NCBI GenBank assembly: GCA_035558955.1
Contig: DATMBX010000025.1
Coordinates: 1 to 24,347, forward strand
Length of the DNA stretch: 24,347 bases
Direction of reading: 5' to 3'
DNA from: DASVDE01 sp035558955
GTDB taxonomy: Bacteria > Actinomycetota > Thermoleophilia > Solirubrobacterales > 70-9
Every line of letters begins with the position of its first letter. Position 1 is the first letter of the stretch. The translations under genes and the position numbers were made by a program. Below the pieces are notes generated by a model, which saw nothing but the letters and a program-made list of their open reading frames with translations, did not search any database and was not told the DNA's origin. Shown piece after piece: positions 8,264-15,771 of the stretch.

Positions 8264-8284
8264 AAACGTGGATTATCTCAGGAG
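8264..8284. promoter_or_regulatory. 21-bp bidirectional leaderless promoter (patatin / dacB)
   Basis: Only 21 bp separate the two divergent ATG codons (8263 minus, 8285 plus). On the minus strand TGAGATAAT (extended -10, hexamer 8277-8272) lies 8 nt before the patatin ATG. On the plus strand GATTAT (8271-8276) lies 8 nt before the dacB ATG. The two -10 boxes overlap by five bases, so the two polymerases should exclude each other. GGAG directly abuts the dacB ATG, too close to serve as a normal ribosome site. Confidence 0.6.
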
Positions 8285-9526
8285 ATGAGGCGGAGGCTTA
8301 CGGGGTTTGCCGCAATTACCGTGCTCGCGTTGCTCATGCCGGTGGCCGGCGCGGGCGCGCGGGCGCCGTCCTGCGCGGCGATGAAGGCGTGGCTGGGACA
8401 GGGCGGCAGCGCCGGCGGCCTGCTGGTGGTCGATGCGGAGACGGGTGAGGTCGCCTGCCGCAAGGTCGCGAGCCGGCGCCGGTCGCTTGCTTCCAACATG
8501 AAGCTGTTCACAACCTCGACCGCGCTGGCGCGACTCGGCCCCGACGCGCGAATCGCCACCAAGGTGATGAGCGACGGGGCCCTGGACGAGAACGGAGTGT
8601 TGAGAGGCAGCCTCTACTTGCAGGGAGGCGGCGATCCCGCGCTCGGCACTCCCGCTTTCTACGAGCGCTTCCGCGGTGGGCTGGGGACGAACCTGTTCTC
8701 ATTGAAGTCGCAGATTCGTTCGGCCGGGATCGAGGCGGTGACGGGACGGGTCTACGCCGACGACACCCTCTTCGACCGCCTGCGCGGGGTCGCCGACTCC
8801 GGCTTTGGGGTCAGTCCCTACATCGGCCCCCTTTCCGGCCTCGCCTTCAACTCCGGCTACAGCGGCCCGGGCGGACGCTCCTTCGCCTCCGATCCGGCGA
8901 AGACCGCGGCCGCGACGCTGGCCCGCGCGCTGCGCGCGGCTGGGGTTCGAGTGCCCGCCCGCCCAGCCCTGCGAGCGACCCCGGCGAGAGCCAGACGGGT
9001 CGCGGTGGTGCGCTCGCCGACCGTTTCTCAGCTGGCCGACGCCACCAACGTCCCCTCCAACAACTTCTATGCCGAGACCCTGGTCAAGCTGCTCGGCGCG
9101 CGATTTGGCAGCGGCGGCAGCACCGCGGCGGGGGCGGCCGTCGTCGCCGGCTTCGCCCGCGGACTCGGCTCGGGTGTCCACGCGGTCGACGGCTCGGGCC
9201 TGACCCGCTCCAACCGCGCCTCCCCCGCCCAGGTGGTGGCGCTGCTGCGCGCGATGCGGGCGAGCGAGGCCGGCGACGACTTCATCCAGTCCCTGGCCCT
9301 GACCGGACGCGAAGGGACGGTCGCCTCGCGCATGGACGGCACCGCCGCCGAGGGCCGCTGCCGGACCAAGACCGGCACCCTGACCGGAGTCAGCGCCCTG
9401 TCCGGCTACTGCTTCAACCGCAGCGGCCGCGTTATGGCCTTCTCAATCTTGATGAACGGCGTAAGCAACCTTTCTCAAGCTCACGATGGCCAAGACCGCA
9501 TCGCCGCCGCCGTAGCTTCTTACTGA
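8285..9526 (+). CDS. dacB: D-alanyl-D-alanine carboxypeptidase/endopeptidase, PBP4 type
   Basis: The 413-residue class C penicillin-binding protein (peptidase family S13) trims or cleaves peptidoglycan peptides outside the membrane. A signal peptide is evident (RRR, then LTGFAAITVLALLMPVAGA, cut near 25-27). The three penicillin-binding motifs are present in order: SNMK with nucleophile S70 and K73, SNN at 258-260, and KTG at 362-364. The segment SPYIGPLSGLAFNSGY is a typical S13 feature. It is shorter than the E. coli enzyme, indicating a reduced inserted domain, as in other actinobacteria. It is followed by a Family I palindromic element that separates it from convergent ligA. Confidence 0.94.
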   Translation: MRRRLTGFAAITVLALLMPVAGAGARAPSCAAMKAWLGQGGSAGGLLVVDAETGEVACRKVASRRRSLASNMKLFTTSTALARLGPDARIATKVMSDGALDENGVLRGSLYLQGGGDPALGTPAFYERFRGGLGTNLFSLKSQIRSAGIEAVTGRVYADDTLFDRLRGVADSGFGVSPYIGPLSGLAFNSGYSGPGGRSFASDPAKTAAATLARALRAAGVRVPARPALRATPARARRVAVVRSPTVSQLADATNVPSNNFYAETLVKLLGARFGSGGSTAAGAAVVAGFARGLGSGVHAVDGSGLTRSNRASPAQVVALLRAMRASEAGDDFIQSLALTGREGTVASRMDGTAAEGRCRTKTGTLTGVSALSGYCFNRSGRVMAFSILMNGVSNLSQAHDGQDRIAAAVASY

Positions 9527-9537
9527 CAGGTCCCGAA

Positions 9538-9632
9538 TGAGGGGGCGGGTGCCCCTCTGACGGGCGGATACTCAAAGTCGTTGGGCTAATTAGCCCAACG
9601 ACTTGTCCGGCAGAGGGGCACCCGCCCCCTCA
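9538..9632. repeat. Family I palindromic element, copy A (between dacB and ligA)
   Basis: A 95-nt nested palindrome. The outer arms are 22-nt perfect complements (9538-9559 and 9611-9632). The inner stem is a perfect 30-bp palindrome (9575-9604; half-site aagtcgttgggctaa). Between them lie asymmetric strands of 15 and 6 nt (9560-9574, 9605-9610). It begins 12 bp after the dacB stop, and its last three bases are the ligA stop codon, so it can act as a two-way terminator. A 65-nt core (9553-9617) is identical to the copy at 24115-24179. The outer arms differ from that copy only by compensated pairs. Confidence 0.93.
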
Positions 9633-11645
9633 ACCGCCCAGGATCTGTTTGAGGCCATCCTCGTCGATGACCTCGACGCCAAGTCTCTCGGCCTTGGCCA
9701 GCTTCGACCCCGGGCTCTCCCCGGCGACCACATAGTCGGTTCTTTTGGAGACCGAGTTGGTCACCTTGCCGCCGGCCGCCTTGATCATCGCCGCCGCCTC
9801 GTCGCGGGTGAGGCTGGGGAGGGTGCCGGTCAGGACGAGCGTCTTGCCCTCCAGCGGACCGCCCGTGGCGCGGCGTTCGGAGGGGTCCTGCTCGAGTCGC
9901 AGGCCCTTCTCGCGCAGCTTCTCGACCAGCGCCCAGGTGCTCTCGTCGGCGAGCGACTCGGCGATCTGCACAGCCATGATCGGGCCGACTCCCTCGACCT
10001 CCTCGATTCGCTCCGGGTCGGCGGCATGCAGCTCGTCGATCGAGCCGAAGTGGTCGGCGAGCGCCTCGGCGGTGACGTAGCCGACACCCGGCAGGCCGAG
10101 CGCGTAGAGGACGCGTTTGAAAGGGCGCGAACGGGAGGCGTCGATCGCGGCGACGAGGTTGCGGGCGGAGATCTCGGCGAACCGCTCGAGGGCGACCAGG
10201 CGCTCCTCCGTGAGCTCGTAGATGTCGGCGACGTCCTCGATCAGACCCTCCTGCAGGAAGCGCAGCGCCTGCTTCTCCCCCAGGCCGTCGATGTCCATCG
10301 CCCCCTTGCTGACGAAGTGCTTGACGTGCTGGAAGGACTGGCCGGGGCAGCCTTTGCGGTTGGGGCAAACGCTGAAAACGGCGTCCTCGGGCTTGACGAC
10401 AGGCGTGTCGCAGGCGGGGCATCTTCTCGGAGGCCTGACTCTGCGGGCGCCTCTTCTGCGCCGCTGGACCATCGGCGCGACGACTTGGGGGATGACGTCC
10501 CCGGCGCGCATCACCACCACCTCGTCCCCCACCCGCACGTCCTTGCGCGCCAGGTCCTCCTCGTTGTGGAGGGTCGCGGTGCCGACGGTGACGCCCCCGA
10601 CATGGACCGGCTCCAGCATCGCGAAGGGGACAAGGTGGCCGGTGCGGCCGACGTTCCAGACCACGTCGAGCAGCTTGGTGGTGGCAGTGGTCGGGGCGAA
10701 CTTCCAGGCGATCGCCCAGCGCGGCTCGCGGCCGACCACGCCCAACTCCCGCCACAGCGCCCGCTCGTCGATCTTGACGACGACGCCGTCGATCTCGTAG
10801 TCGAGCTCCTCGCGGCGCTCCTCCCACCAGCGGCAGCGCTTCACCACCGACTCGATCCCCTCGTGGTGGTCGGTGTCGGGGTTGACCTTGAAACCGCGTT
10901 CGCGCAGCCAGTCGAGCTCGTCGGAGTGAGTGGCGGGATCGAGGCCTTGGGTCGCGCCCAGGCCGTAGCACCAGATCGAGAGCGGGCGCTCCGCGGCGAG
11001 CGCCGGGTCGAGCTGGCGGATCGAGCCGGCGGCAGAGTTGCGCGGGTTGGCGAAGGTGGGCTCGCCGGCGGCGGCGCGGCGCTCGTTGAGGGCTTTGAAG
11101 TCGGCGATCGGCAGGTAGACCTCGCCGCGCACCTCGACCAGCGGCGGACCGTCGTCGATCCGCAGCGGGATCGCGCCGATCGTGCGCAGGTTGCGGGTCA
11201 CGTCCTCGCCGAAGCGCCCGTCCCCGCGGGTGGCGCCCCGGACCAGAACGCCATCTTCGTAGGTGAGGGAGATAGCGAGGCCGTCGATCTTCGGCTCGGT
11301 CGTGTAGCTGAACTGCGAGGCGGTGATGTCGAGGCGCTTGAGGTGGTTGCGGACGCGCGTCTCCCAGGCGCGCAGCTCCTCCTCGTTGCGGGCGTTGGCG
11401 AGCGAAAGCATCGCCTCGGCGTGCTCGACTCTCTCGAAGCGGTCCAAAGGCGCGGCGCCGACCCTCTGCGTGGGCGAGTCCGGGCTGCGCAGCTCGGGGT
11501 GATCCGCTTCGATCGCGCGCAACTCGTCGAGCAGCGCGTCGTATTCGTCATCGCCGATCTCGGGGTCGTCGAGGACGTAGTAGCGGTGGTTGTGGCGCTC
11601 GAGCTGGCGGCGCAGCTCGGCGGCGCGTTCGGCGTCCCCGCTCAT
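9630..11645 (-). CDS. ligA: NAD-dependent DNA ligase
   Basis: The 671-residue protein has the full LigA architecture. The Ia domain has the RYYVLDDP motif. The adenylation domain carries catalytic K119 in TEPKIDGLAIS, followed by the OB fold. The four-cysteine zinc finger starts at CPACDTPVV and continues CPN..GCPGQ, then come helix-hairpin-helix repeats (GLGEKQALRFL, LPGVGYVTAEAL, IEEVEGVGPIMA) and a C-terminal BRCT domain (LEGKTLVLTGTLPSLTRDEA). It seals nicks in replication and repair, using NAD+. Its ATG overlaps the surE stop (ATGA), so the two are translated from one message. An extra arginine-rich patch sits just before the zinc finger (RRRRGARRVRPPRR). The stop codon lies in the right arm of the Family I element. 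Confidence 0.98.
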   Translation of the reverse strand: MSGDAERAAELRRQLERHNHRYYVLDDPEIGDDEYDALLDELRAIEADHPELRSPDSPTQRVGAAPLDRFERVEHAEAMLSLANARNEEELRAWETRVRNHLKRLDITASQFSYTTEPKIDGLAISLTYEDGVLVRGATRGDGRFGEDVTRNLRTIGAIPLRIDDGPPLVEVRGEVYLPIADFKALNERRAAAGEPTFANPRNSAAGSIRQLDPALAAERPLSIWCYGLGATQGLDPATHSDELDWLRERGFKVNPDTDHHEGIESVVKRCRWWEERREELDYEIDGVVVKIDERALWRELGVVGREPRWAIAWKFAPTTATTKLLDVVWNVGRTGHLVPFAMLEPVHVGGVTVGTATLHNEEDLARKDVRVGDEVVVMRAGDVIPQVVAPMVQRRRRGARRVRPPRRCPACDTPVVKPEDAVFSVCPNRKGCPGQSFQHVKHFVSKGAMDIDGLGEKQALRFLQEGLIEDVADIYELTEERLVALERFAEISARNLVAAIDASRSRPFKRVLYALGLPGVGYVTAEALADHFGSIDELHAADPERIEEVEGVGPIMAVQIAESLADESTWALVEKLREKGLRLEQDPSERRATGGPLEGKTLVLTGTLPSLTRDEAAAMIKAAGGKVTNSVSKRTDYVVAGESPGSKLAKAERLGVEVIDEDGLKQILGG

Positions 11646-12448
11646 GTGGGCGCGCAGGCCGCCAGCATCTCCTCGAAGCGCCAGCCGCGCAGCCGCTCCA
11701 GCCCGCCGTGATCGGTGAGGTCGAAGTGGATCGGGGTCACCGCGATGCGGCCGTTGGCGACAGCGGTCAGATCGGTCCCCTCGATCTCCTCGTAGCCCGG
11801 CTGCCAGCCGTAGATCTCGTAGTGACGGCGCCCCTCCTCGTCCTCGCGCACCAGCTTCAGCTCGTCGTTGTAGATCCGTTTGCCCAGCTTGGTGACCTCG
11901 ATCCCCCTGGGCTCGCCGGCGGGGCAGTTGACGTTGATCAACGTCGCCTCCGGCATCGACTCGGCCATCAGCTGCCGCACCAGCTCTGCCGTAAAGGCCG
12001 CGGCGACGTCGAACTCGAACTGCCCGCTGACGTAGCCCATGCCACCGCCACTCGACTGCTGGGAGACGGCCACGGCCGGAATGCCCAGCACGATCCCTTC
12101 GAAAGCCGCCGCCACAGTCCCCGAATAGGTGATGTCGTCGCCCAGGTTGGCGCCATGATTGATGCCGGAGACGATCAGGTCCGGCCGGTGCCCCACCAGC
12201 CCCAGTTCAGCGAAACGGACACAGTCGACCGGAGTCCCATCAGTGGCATAGCCCTTGTCTCCGTCGCCGAACTCCACCTCCTCGACCGTCAGGGGGGAAC
12301 GTGTCGTAATGCTGCGCGCGGTAGCGCTCCTATTTGAATCCGGGGCAATGACATCTACCTCTACCCCATCGATCTCGCGCAGGCCGCGCCGCGCCGCCTG
12401 CAGGCCAGGCGCCGAGATCCCATCGTCATTTGTCAGCAGGACGCGCAT
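11642..12448 (-). CDS. surE: 5'/3'-nucleotidase SurE
   Basis: The 268-residue phosphatase removes phosphate from nucleoside 5'- and 3'-monophosphates. It shows the family hallmarks: LLTNDDGISAPG with metal ligands D8 and D9, IAPDSNRSATARSIT, and VSGINHGANLGDDITYSGTVAAAFEG with the metal-binding asparagine. Length is typical. The ATG at 12448 lies 7 nt after a TAGAAT box (12461-12456), so the mRNA is probably leaderless. It is the first gene of a surE-ligA operon and is divergent, 32 bp apart, from a glycosyltransferase. Confidence 0.97.
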   Translation of the reverse strand: MRVLLTNDDGISAPGLQAARRGLREIDGVEVDVIAPDSNRSATARSITTRSPLTVEEVEFGDGDKGYATDGTPVDCVRFAELGLVGHRPDLIVSGINHGANLGDDITYSGTVAAAFEGIVLGIPAVAVSQQSSGGGMGYVSGQFEFDVAAAFTAELVRQLMAESMPEATLINVNCPAGEPRGIEVTKLGKRIYNDELKLVREDEEGRRHYEIYGWQPGYEEIEGTDLTAVANGRIAVTPIHFDLTDHGGLERLRGWRFEEMLAACAPT

Positions 12449-12480
12449 CAGGTCGATTCTAGGTGGCTATGTTGACCGCA
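12449..12480. promoter_or_regulatory. 32-bp bidirectional leaderless promoter (surE / glycosyltransferase)
   Basis: Minus strand: TAGAAT (12461-12456) sits 7 nt before the surE ATG. A perfect TTGACA is present at 12487-12482, but the spacer would be 20 bp, longer than optimal. Plus strand: TATGTT (12468-12473) sits 7 nt before ATG 12481. This is the second ultra-short divergent promoter in the window with this geometry. Confidence 0.5.
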
Positions 12481-13332
12481 ATGTCAACGTCAGTCGTAGT
12501 GCCGACAAAAGATCGGCCGGAAGCTTTGAGCAGGTGCCTCGCCGCTTTGCGCGGGCTGGAAGGAGCTGAGGTCGTTGTGGTTGACGATGGCTCTGCCCGG
12601 CAAAAACGAGTCGGTGCGGTCGCCCACGATGCGGGCGCGAAGCTTGTGAGGCTTGAGGGCAAGGGACCAGCCGCCGCGCGGAACGCCGGTGTGGCTGCGG
12701 CGACGGGAGAGGTCATTTGCTTCACGGATGACGATTGCGAACCGGAAGCTGGGTGGGTTCAGAAGCTTGCGGGGCCAATCGTCGCCGGCGATGCGGAGTG
12801 TGCAGCCGGCCTGACTACGGTCGCAAGCGATGCCAGCGCGGCCGATCGGGCCTGGCAGGCGATCGCCAACTACCTGCAGCGGGTAGCTGCCGAGCCCGGA
12901 TCTTCTTCTCCTGGCTTTGCGCCTACCTGCAACTTGGCTTGTTCACGCCAGCTTCTCTCTGAGCTTCCCTTCGACGAGTCGTTTCCAACAGCAGCAGGGG
13001 AGGACCGGGATTGGGCGACTCGGGCGGCTGCTCGTGGGGCGACCCCTCTGTTTGTGCCCAAGGCCGTGGTCACCCACCGCCCCGGTCTGAACGCCCGCTC
13101 TTTTCTACGGCAGCAATACCGCTATGGCCGAGGCGCCACCCGCTACCGAGCAACTGAGGAAGGACGGAAGCTTGGCTCCCCTTCCTTCTACGCCGGTCTG
13201 CTCCACGCAAGCTTTTCCCAAGGCCTCGCGCCCGGGCTCCTCGTCTGCGCAGCACAGCTCGCAACAGCAGCAGGTGTGCTCAGCATTCGAGCAACGGCTC
13301 TCCGGCAAGACCGGCTGAATCAGCGCCGGTGA
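12481..13332 (+). CDS. Family 2 glycosyltransferase
   Basis: ATG 12481 (283 aa) is preferred over GTG 12463 and ATG 12469 because it starts directly at the conserved first strand (STSVVVPTKDRPE) and lies 7 nt after a -10-like TATGTT; no ribosome site precedes any of the three. A GT-A fold is shown by VVVVDDGS (D35, D36), RNAGVAAATG, and the metal/nucleotide motif FTDDDCEP (D83-85). GEDRDWATRAAARG is the acceptor-site acidic motif. A hydrophobic stretch near the C-terminus (GLAPGLLVCAAQLATAAGVL) may anchor it to the membrane. The sugar and acceptor are not predictable. Its 3' end overlaps the convergent phosphatase-family gene by 53 bp. Confidence 0.88.
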   Translation: MSTSVVVPTKDRPEALSRCLAALRGLEGAEVVVVDDGSARQKRVGAVAHDAGAKLVRLEGKGPAAARNAGVAAATGEVICFTDDDCEPEAGWVQKLAGPIVAGDAECAAGLTTVASDASAADRAWQAIANYLQRVAAEPGSSSPGFAPTCNLACSRQLLSELPFDESFPTAAGEDRDWATRAAARGATPLFVPKAVVTHRPGLNARSFLRQQYRYGRGATRYRATEEGRKLGSPSFYAGLLHASFSQGLAPGLLVCAAQLATAAGVLSIRATALRQDRLNQRR

Positions 13333-14797
13333 GCGCTGCGACGGTGGCGGCGATGTCGGAGATTCGTGCGGGACGGCCCGGGTCGCGGTACGAGGCGGCT
13401 CCGGGGGCGACTATCGCCCAGGCATCGCCATCGGTGTGGTTGCCGGTGCGGCCGCTGCCGTAGCCCTGACGCTTGACCTTTCCGAAACGGGAGGAGGTGA
13501 GGGCGTCGATGGCGACCGAGGAGGTTGGTTGCCATCTCACGACGAGATCGGGCAAGCGGTCTGCCGCGTTTCCCTGCCAGCGCTCGGAGACACGGTCGAC
13601 CGAAGCGACGGCGGGTTGGCCGTCTGGGTCGTGGAAGTCGGCGAGGCCGTCGCGGATCGTCTCGATCAGCTCGTCGACTTCGCCTTCCTCGACGATCCCA
13701 TCGCGCTCGCGACCCTTCAGGTTGAGGCAGACGTAGCCCTGGTTGTCGGCCGGGTGGGCGAAGGCGCGGGTTTTCGACCAGTCGACCCCTCGCAACTCCA
13801 TCCGAGCGGTCAGCTCCAGGGCGAGGCGGTCCGGCATCGCCGCGGCGACGGCGCCGCGCAGGCGGCCGGAGACGGCGCCGCGCAGTTTCCACATCGCGCC
13901 GGAGTCGGAGTCCTCGCCACCGTCCTGCGTCGCCCCCTCGCCGCCGAGGACCGCGGCCAGCATCCCCGGCAGCATGTCGGCGCGGCTGGTGTTGAGGTCC
14001 ATCCCCAGCACCGAGCAGGCGATCACGTCGGCATCGTCGGGCAGGGCCTTGAGGACGCGACCGAGCTGGGCATCGACCTCGGCGTAGACGTCCGGCAGCC
14101 CCTCGCCGAGTAGTTTTCGCCCGGCGGCGTCGATGCGGTCGTCCCCTATGTAGGGAGGGACATCCCAGAGCCGATGCCCGGCCAGGTGCGGCGCGGCGAA
14201 GGTGAGCCAGACCAGGTCGAAGGAGCGCTCGCGCAGCTGCTCGATCGCGGCGTCGGCTACGCGCGCCGGAGCAGCCAGAAAGCGCTCGCGCAGGCGCCGC
14301 AGCTCCGTCGGGCGCTGGGCGCCGAAGACCTCGGTCACGTCGGGGGGCCGGCCGTGACGACGGCGCAGGGCGCGGTCGGCGCCATCGGGGCGAGACCAGC
14401 GCTCCAATACGACGCGCTCGCGCATCCCCCAGCCGCAGACGAGCACACCGTCGGACTCGTGTGGAGCATGGCACTCGTAAGGGTCGATCGCGAGGGTTCT
14501 GCGCCCGGCGCGCGCCAAGCGCTCCCAGACGGCGGGGGCCGCGTCGAACTCACCGGCGAGGCGGATCGACTGCTTCGCCGCCGACCACTGGAAGGGATAG
14601 AAGAGGCCGTGGTCGCCGACCTCGACCCCCCGGTAAAGCGTTTGGTAGGCGCTGGCCGGGAAGTGCTCGGCGGGGCTCTCCAGCTCGATCTCCCTCCCCC
14701 TCGCGCGCAGCGCCTCGAGGTTGGGCAGCCTTCCCTCCTCCCCCAGTCGGGAGAGCAGCGCGGCGCTGGCCGCGTCGAACTGGAGCACCGCGATCAT
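13280..14797 (-). CDS. Alkaline-phosphatase-superfamily protein (phosphodiesterase/nucleotide pyrophosphatase-like)
   Basis: The 505-residue protein begins without a signal peptide, on the metal-binding strand (IAVLQFDAAS, D8). FPASAYQTLYRGVEVGDHGLFYP matches the nucleophile region of the AP/NPP superfamily, HLAGHRLWD is a second conserved metal-site region, and GNHTDGDAWAIVAPG near residue 460 is the usual C-terminal histidine motif. Relatives cleave phosphate mono- or diesters, or transfer phospho-groups onto glycans. Its ATG overlaps the stop of the upstream oxidoreductase (ATGA), so it is the third gene of an operon with a GT2 and a Gfo/Idh/MocA enzyme, suggesting a role in a surface glycan or its precursor. 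VPPYIGDD (encoded at about 14140-14163) coincides with a small palindrome. Confidence 0.8.
   Translation of the reverse strand: MIAVLQFDAASAALLSRLGEEGRLPNLEALRARGREIELESPAEHFPASAYQTLYRGVEVGDHGLFYPFQWSAAKQSIRLAGEFDAAPAVWERLARAGRRTLAIDPYECHAPHESDGVLVCGWGMRERVVLERWSRPDGADRALRRRHGRPPDVTEVFGAQRPTELRRLRERFLAAPARVADAAIEQLRERSFDLVWLTFAAPHLAGHRLWDVPPYIGDDRIDAAGRKLLGEGLPDVYAEVDAQLGRVLKALPDDADVIACSVLGMDLNTSRADMLPGMLAAVLGGEGATQDGGEDSDSGAMWKLRGAVSGRLRGAVAAAMPDRLALELTARMELRGVDWSKTRAFAHPADNQGYVCLNLKGRERDGIVEEGEVDELIETIRDGLADFHDPDGQPAVASVDRVSERWQGNAADRLPDLVVRWQPTSSVAIDALTSSRFGKVKRQGYGSGRTGNHTDGDAWAIVAPGAASYRDPGRPARISDIAATVAALTGADSAGLAGEPLLEC
14141..14161. repeat. Short degenerate palindrome inside the phosphatase-family gene
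   Basis: Two nested short arms: gtccc/gggac (14141-14145, 14157-14161) and ccta/tagg around tg. The centre CCTATGTAGG resembles the loop of the Family II elements, and the orientation relative to the gene is the same. The long arms of true Family II copies are missing. It may be an eroded copy or chance. Confidence 0.3.
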
Positions 14798-15771
14798 CGC
14801 GCGGCGGCCAGGTCGGGAAGGGCGACCGTCACTTCGGCTCCACCCAGCTCCGCGGAGCGGCGGGCGGCCTCGATCGTCGCCATCGTCGCCACGCCGTCCG
14901 CCGGCCCGGCGAGGGCACCACGATCCTCACCGCGAATCGCTGCCGCGAAGGCCTCGAGCTGGCGTCGCAGGGAACGGACCAGCGGGTCGGGGGCGCCGCG
15001 CAAGCGGGCGGCGCGGCCGCGAATGGCGCCGATCCGGTTGGCGGCGAGGAGACCGCCGGCCCGATCGCGAACTTCGATCCTCTCCGCGTAACGACCGTCG
15101 GTCGCGCAGCGGATTCGCGCCCGGGCCCGTCCCAGCTCCAGCTCCAGGCTCGCCCGCTCGGGCGCGATCGCGGCGTCGCGTACCGCGATCGGCGTCGAAT
15201 CCGCGAGGAACGCCGCCAGGTCGATCAGGTGAGTGCCGGCGTCGAGCAGCGCCTCGTCGCGGCAGACGTGGGCGCCCCAACCGCCGCGCCGGAAGCTCAG
15301 CTCCAGATCCAATTCGAGCCAGCCTTCCGCCGGAACCCGCGGCGCCAACTCGACGCCCTGCAGGAAGCGCCGATTGAAGGCAAGCGCCGGAGCCGGGTCG
15401 AGCGCCGCGAGGCGCATCGCCCCGACCAGATCCGGCGCCGGCGGCTTCTCGACCAAGCTGGGAATGCCGGCGCGCGCCGCCAACTCCGCCGCCTCGACGT
15501 GGAGCTCGGCCGGGGTGGCAACGACGAGTCCGTCGACCCTCTCCGTTTCCACAAGCCCGTCCACCGTGGCGAAAACAGGCGACTCCGATCGCATATCCCA
15601 CTTTGACCTCCCTATAGCGGGGTCAAAGTGGGATACGTCGCGCGCGCGGTCGAAATCGGGGTCGGCGAAGGCGACGAATTCGACCCCGGAGAGATCGCGG
15701 GCGGCGGGCAGATAGCCGCGCTCGGCGATCCGCCCGCACCCCACCAGCCCCAACCGCACGGGCGCGGCCAT
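14794..15771 (-). CDS. Gfo/Idh/MocA-family NAD(P)-dependent oxidoreductase with palindrome-encoded insertion
   Basis: The 325-residue enzyme has the N-terminal Rossmann motif GLVGCGRIA (G11xG13xxA16), the second-strand end ADPD, VVATPAELH and the catalytic EKP (108-110), then the alpha/beta domain with DAGTHLIDLAAF. Relatives oxidise or reduce sugars, often nucleotide sugars for surface polysaccharide. ATG 15771 overlaps the stop of the upstream GT2 (TGATG); an ATG two codons earlier is an alternative. Residues 46-60 (VSHFDPAIGRSKWDM) come from a Family II palindromic element. Relatives run from ADPD...RA through a short helix to PVFAT with about ten fewer residues, so this stretch looks inserted. 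The frame is intact and all core motifs survive, so the enzyme may still work. Confidence 0.9.
   Translation of the reverse strand: MAAPVRLGLVGCGRIAERGYLPAARDLSGVEFVAFADPDFDRARDVSHFDPAIGRSKWDMRSESPVFATVDGLVETERVDGLVVATPAELHVEAAELAARAGIPSLVEKPPAPDLVGAMRLAALDPAPALAFNRRFLQGVELAPRVPAEGWLELDLELSFRRGGWGAHVCRDEALLDAGTHLIDLAAFLADSTPIAVRDAAIAPERASLELELGRARARIRCATDGRYAERIEVRDRAGGLLAANRIGAIRGRAARLRGAPDPLVRSLRRQLEAFAAAIRGEDRGALAGPADGVATMATIEAARRSAELGGAEVTVALPDLAAAR
15594..15635. repeat. Family II intragenic palindrome, copy 1 (in the Gfo/Idh/MocA gene)
   Basis: Arms of 15 nt are perfect complements (15594-15608 tatcccactttgacc; 15621-15635), with a 12-nt loop containing CCTAT. Total is 42 nt, exactly 14 codons, in frame with the host gene. 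It adds a stretch to the helix after the second Rossmann strand. Confidence 0.93.

Noticed and set aside
8815..8832. PYIG-coding stretch in dacB resembling the palindrome-coded peptides
   Set aside because: SPYIGPLSGL is a normal conserved S13 peptidase segment, and no inverted repeat surrounds it.
9603..11711. Long open frame (702 codons) on the plus strand across ligA
   Set aside because: It is the complement-frame shadow of a high-GC gene; ligA on the minus strand has every family motif, and the plus frame has none.
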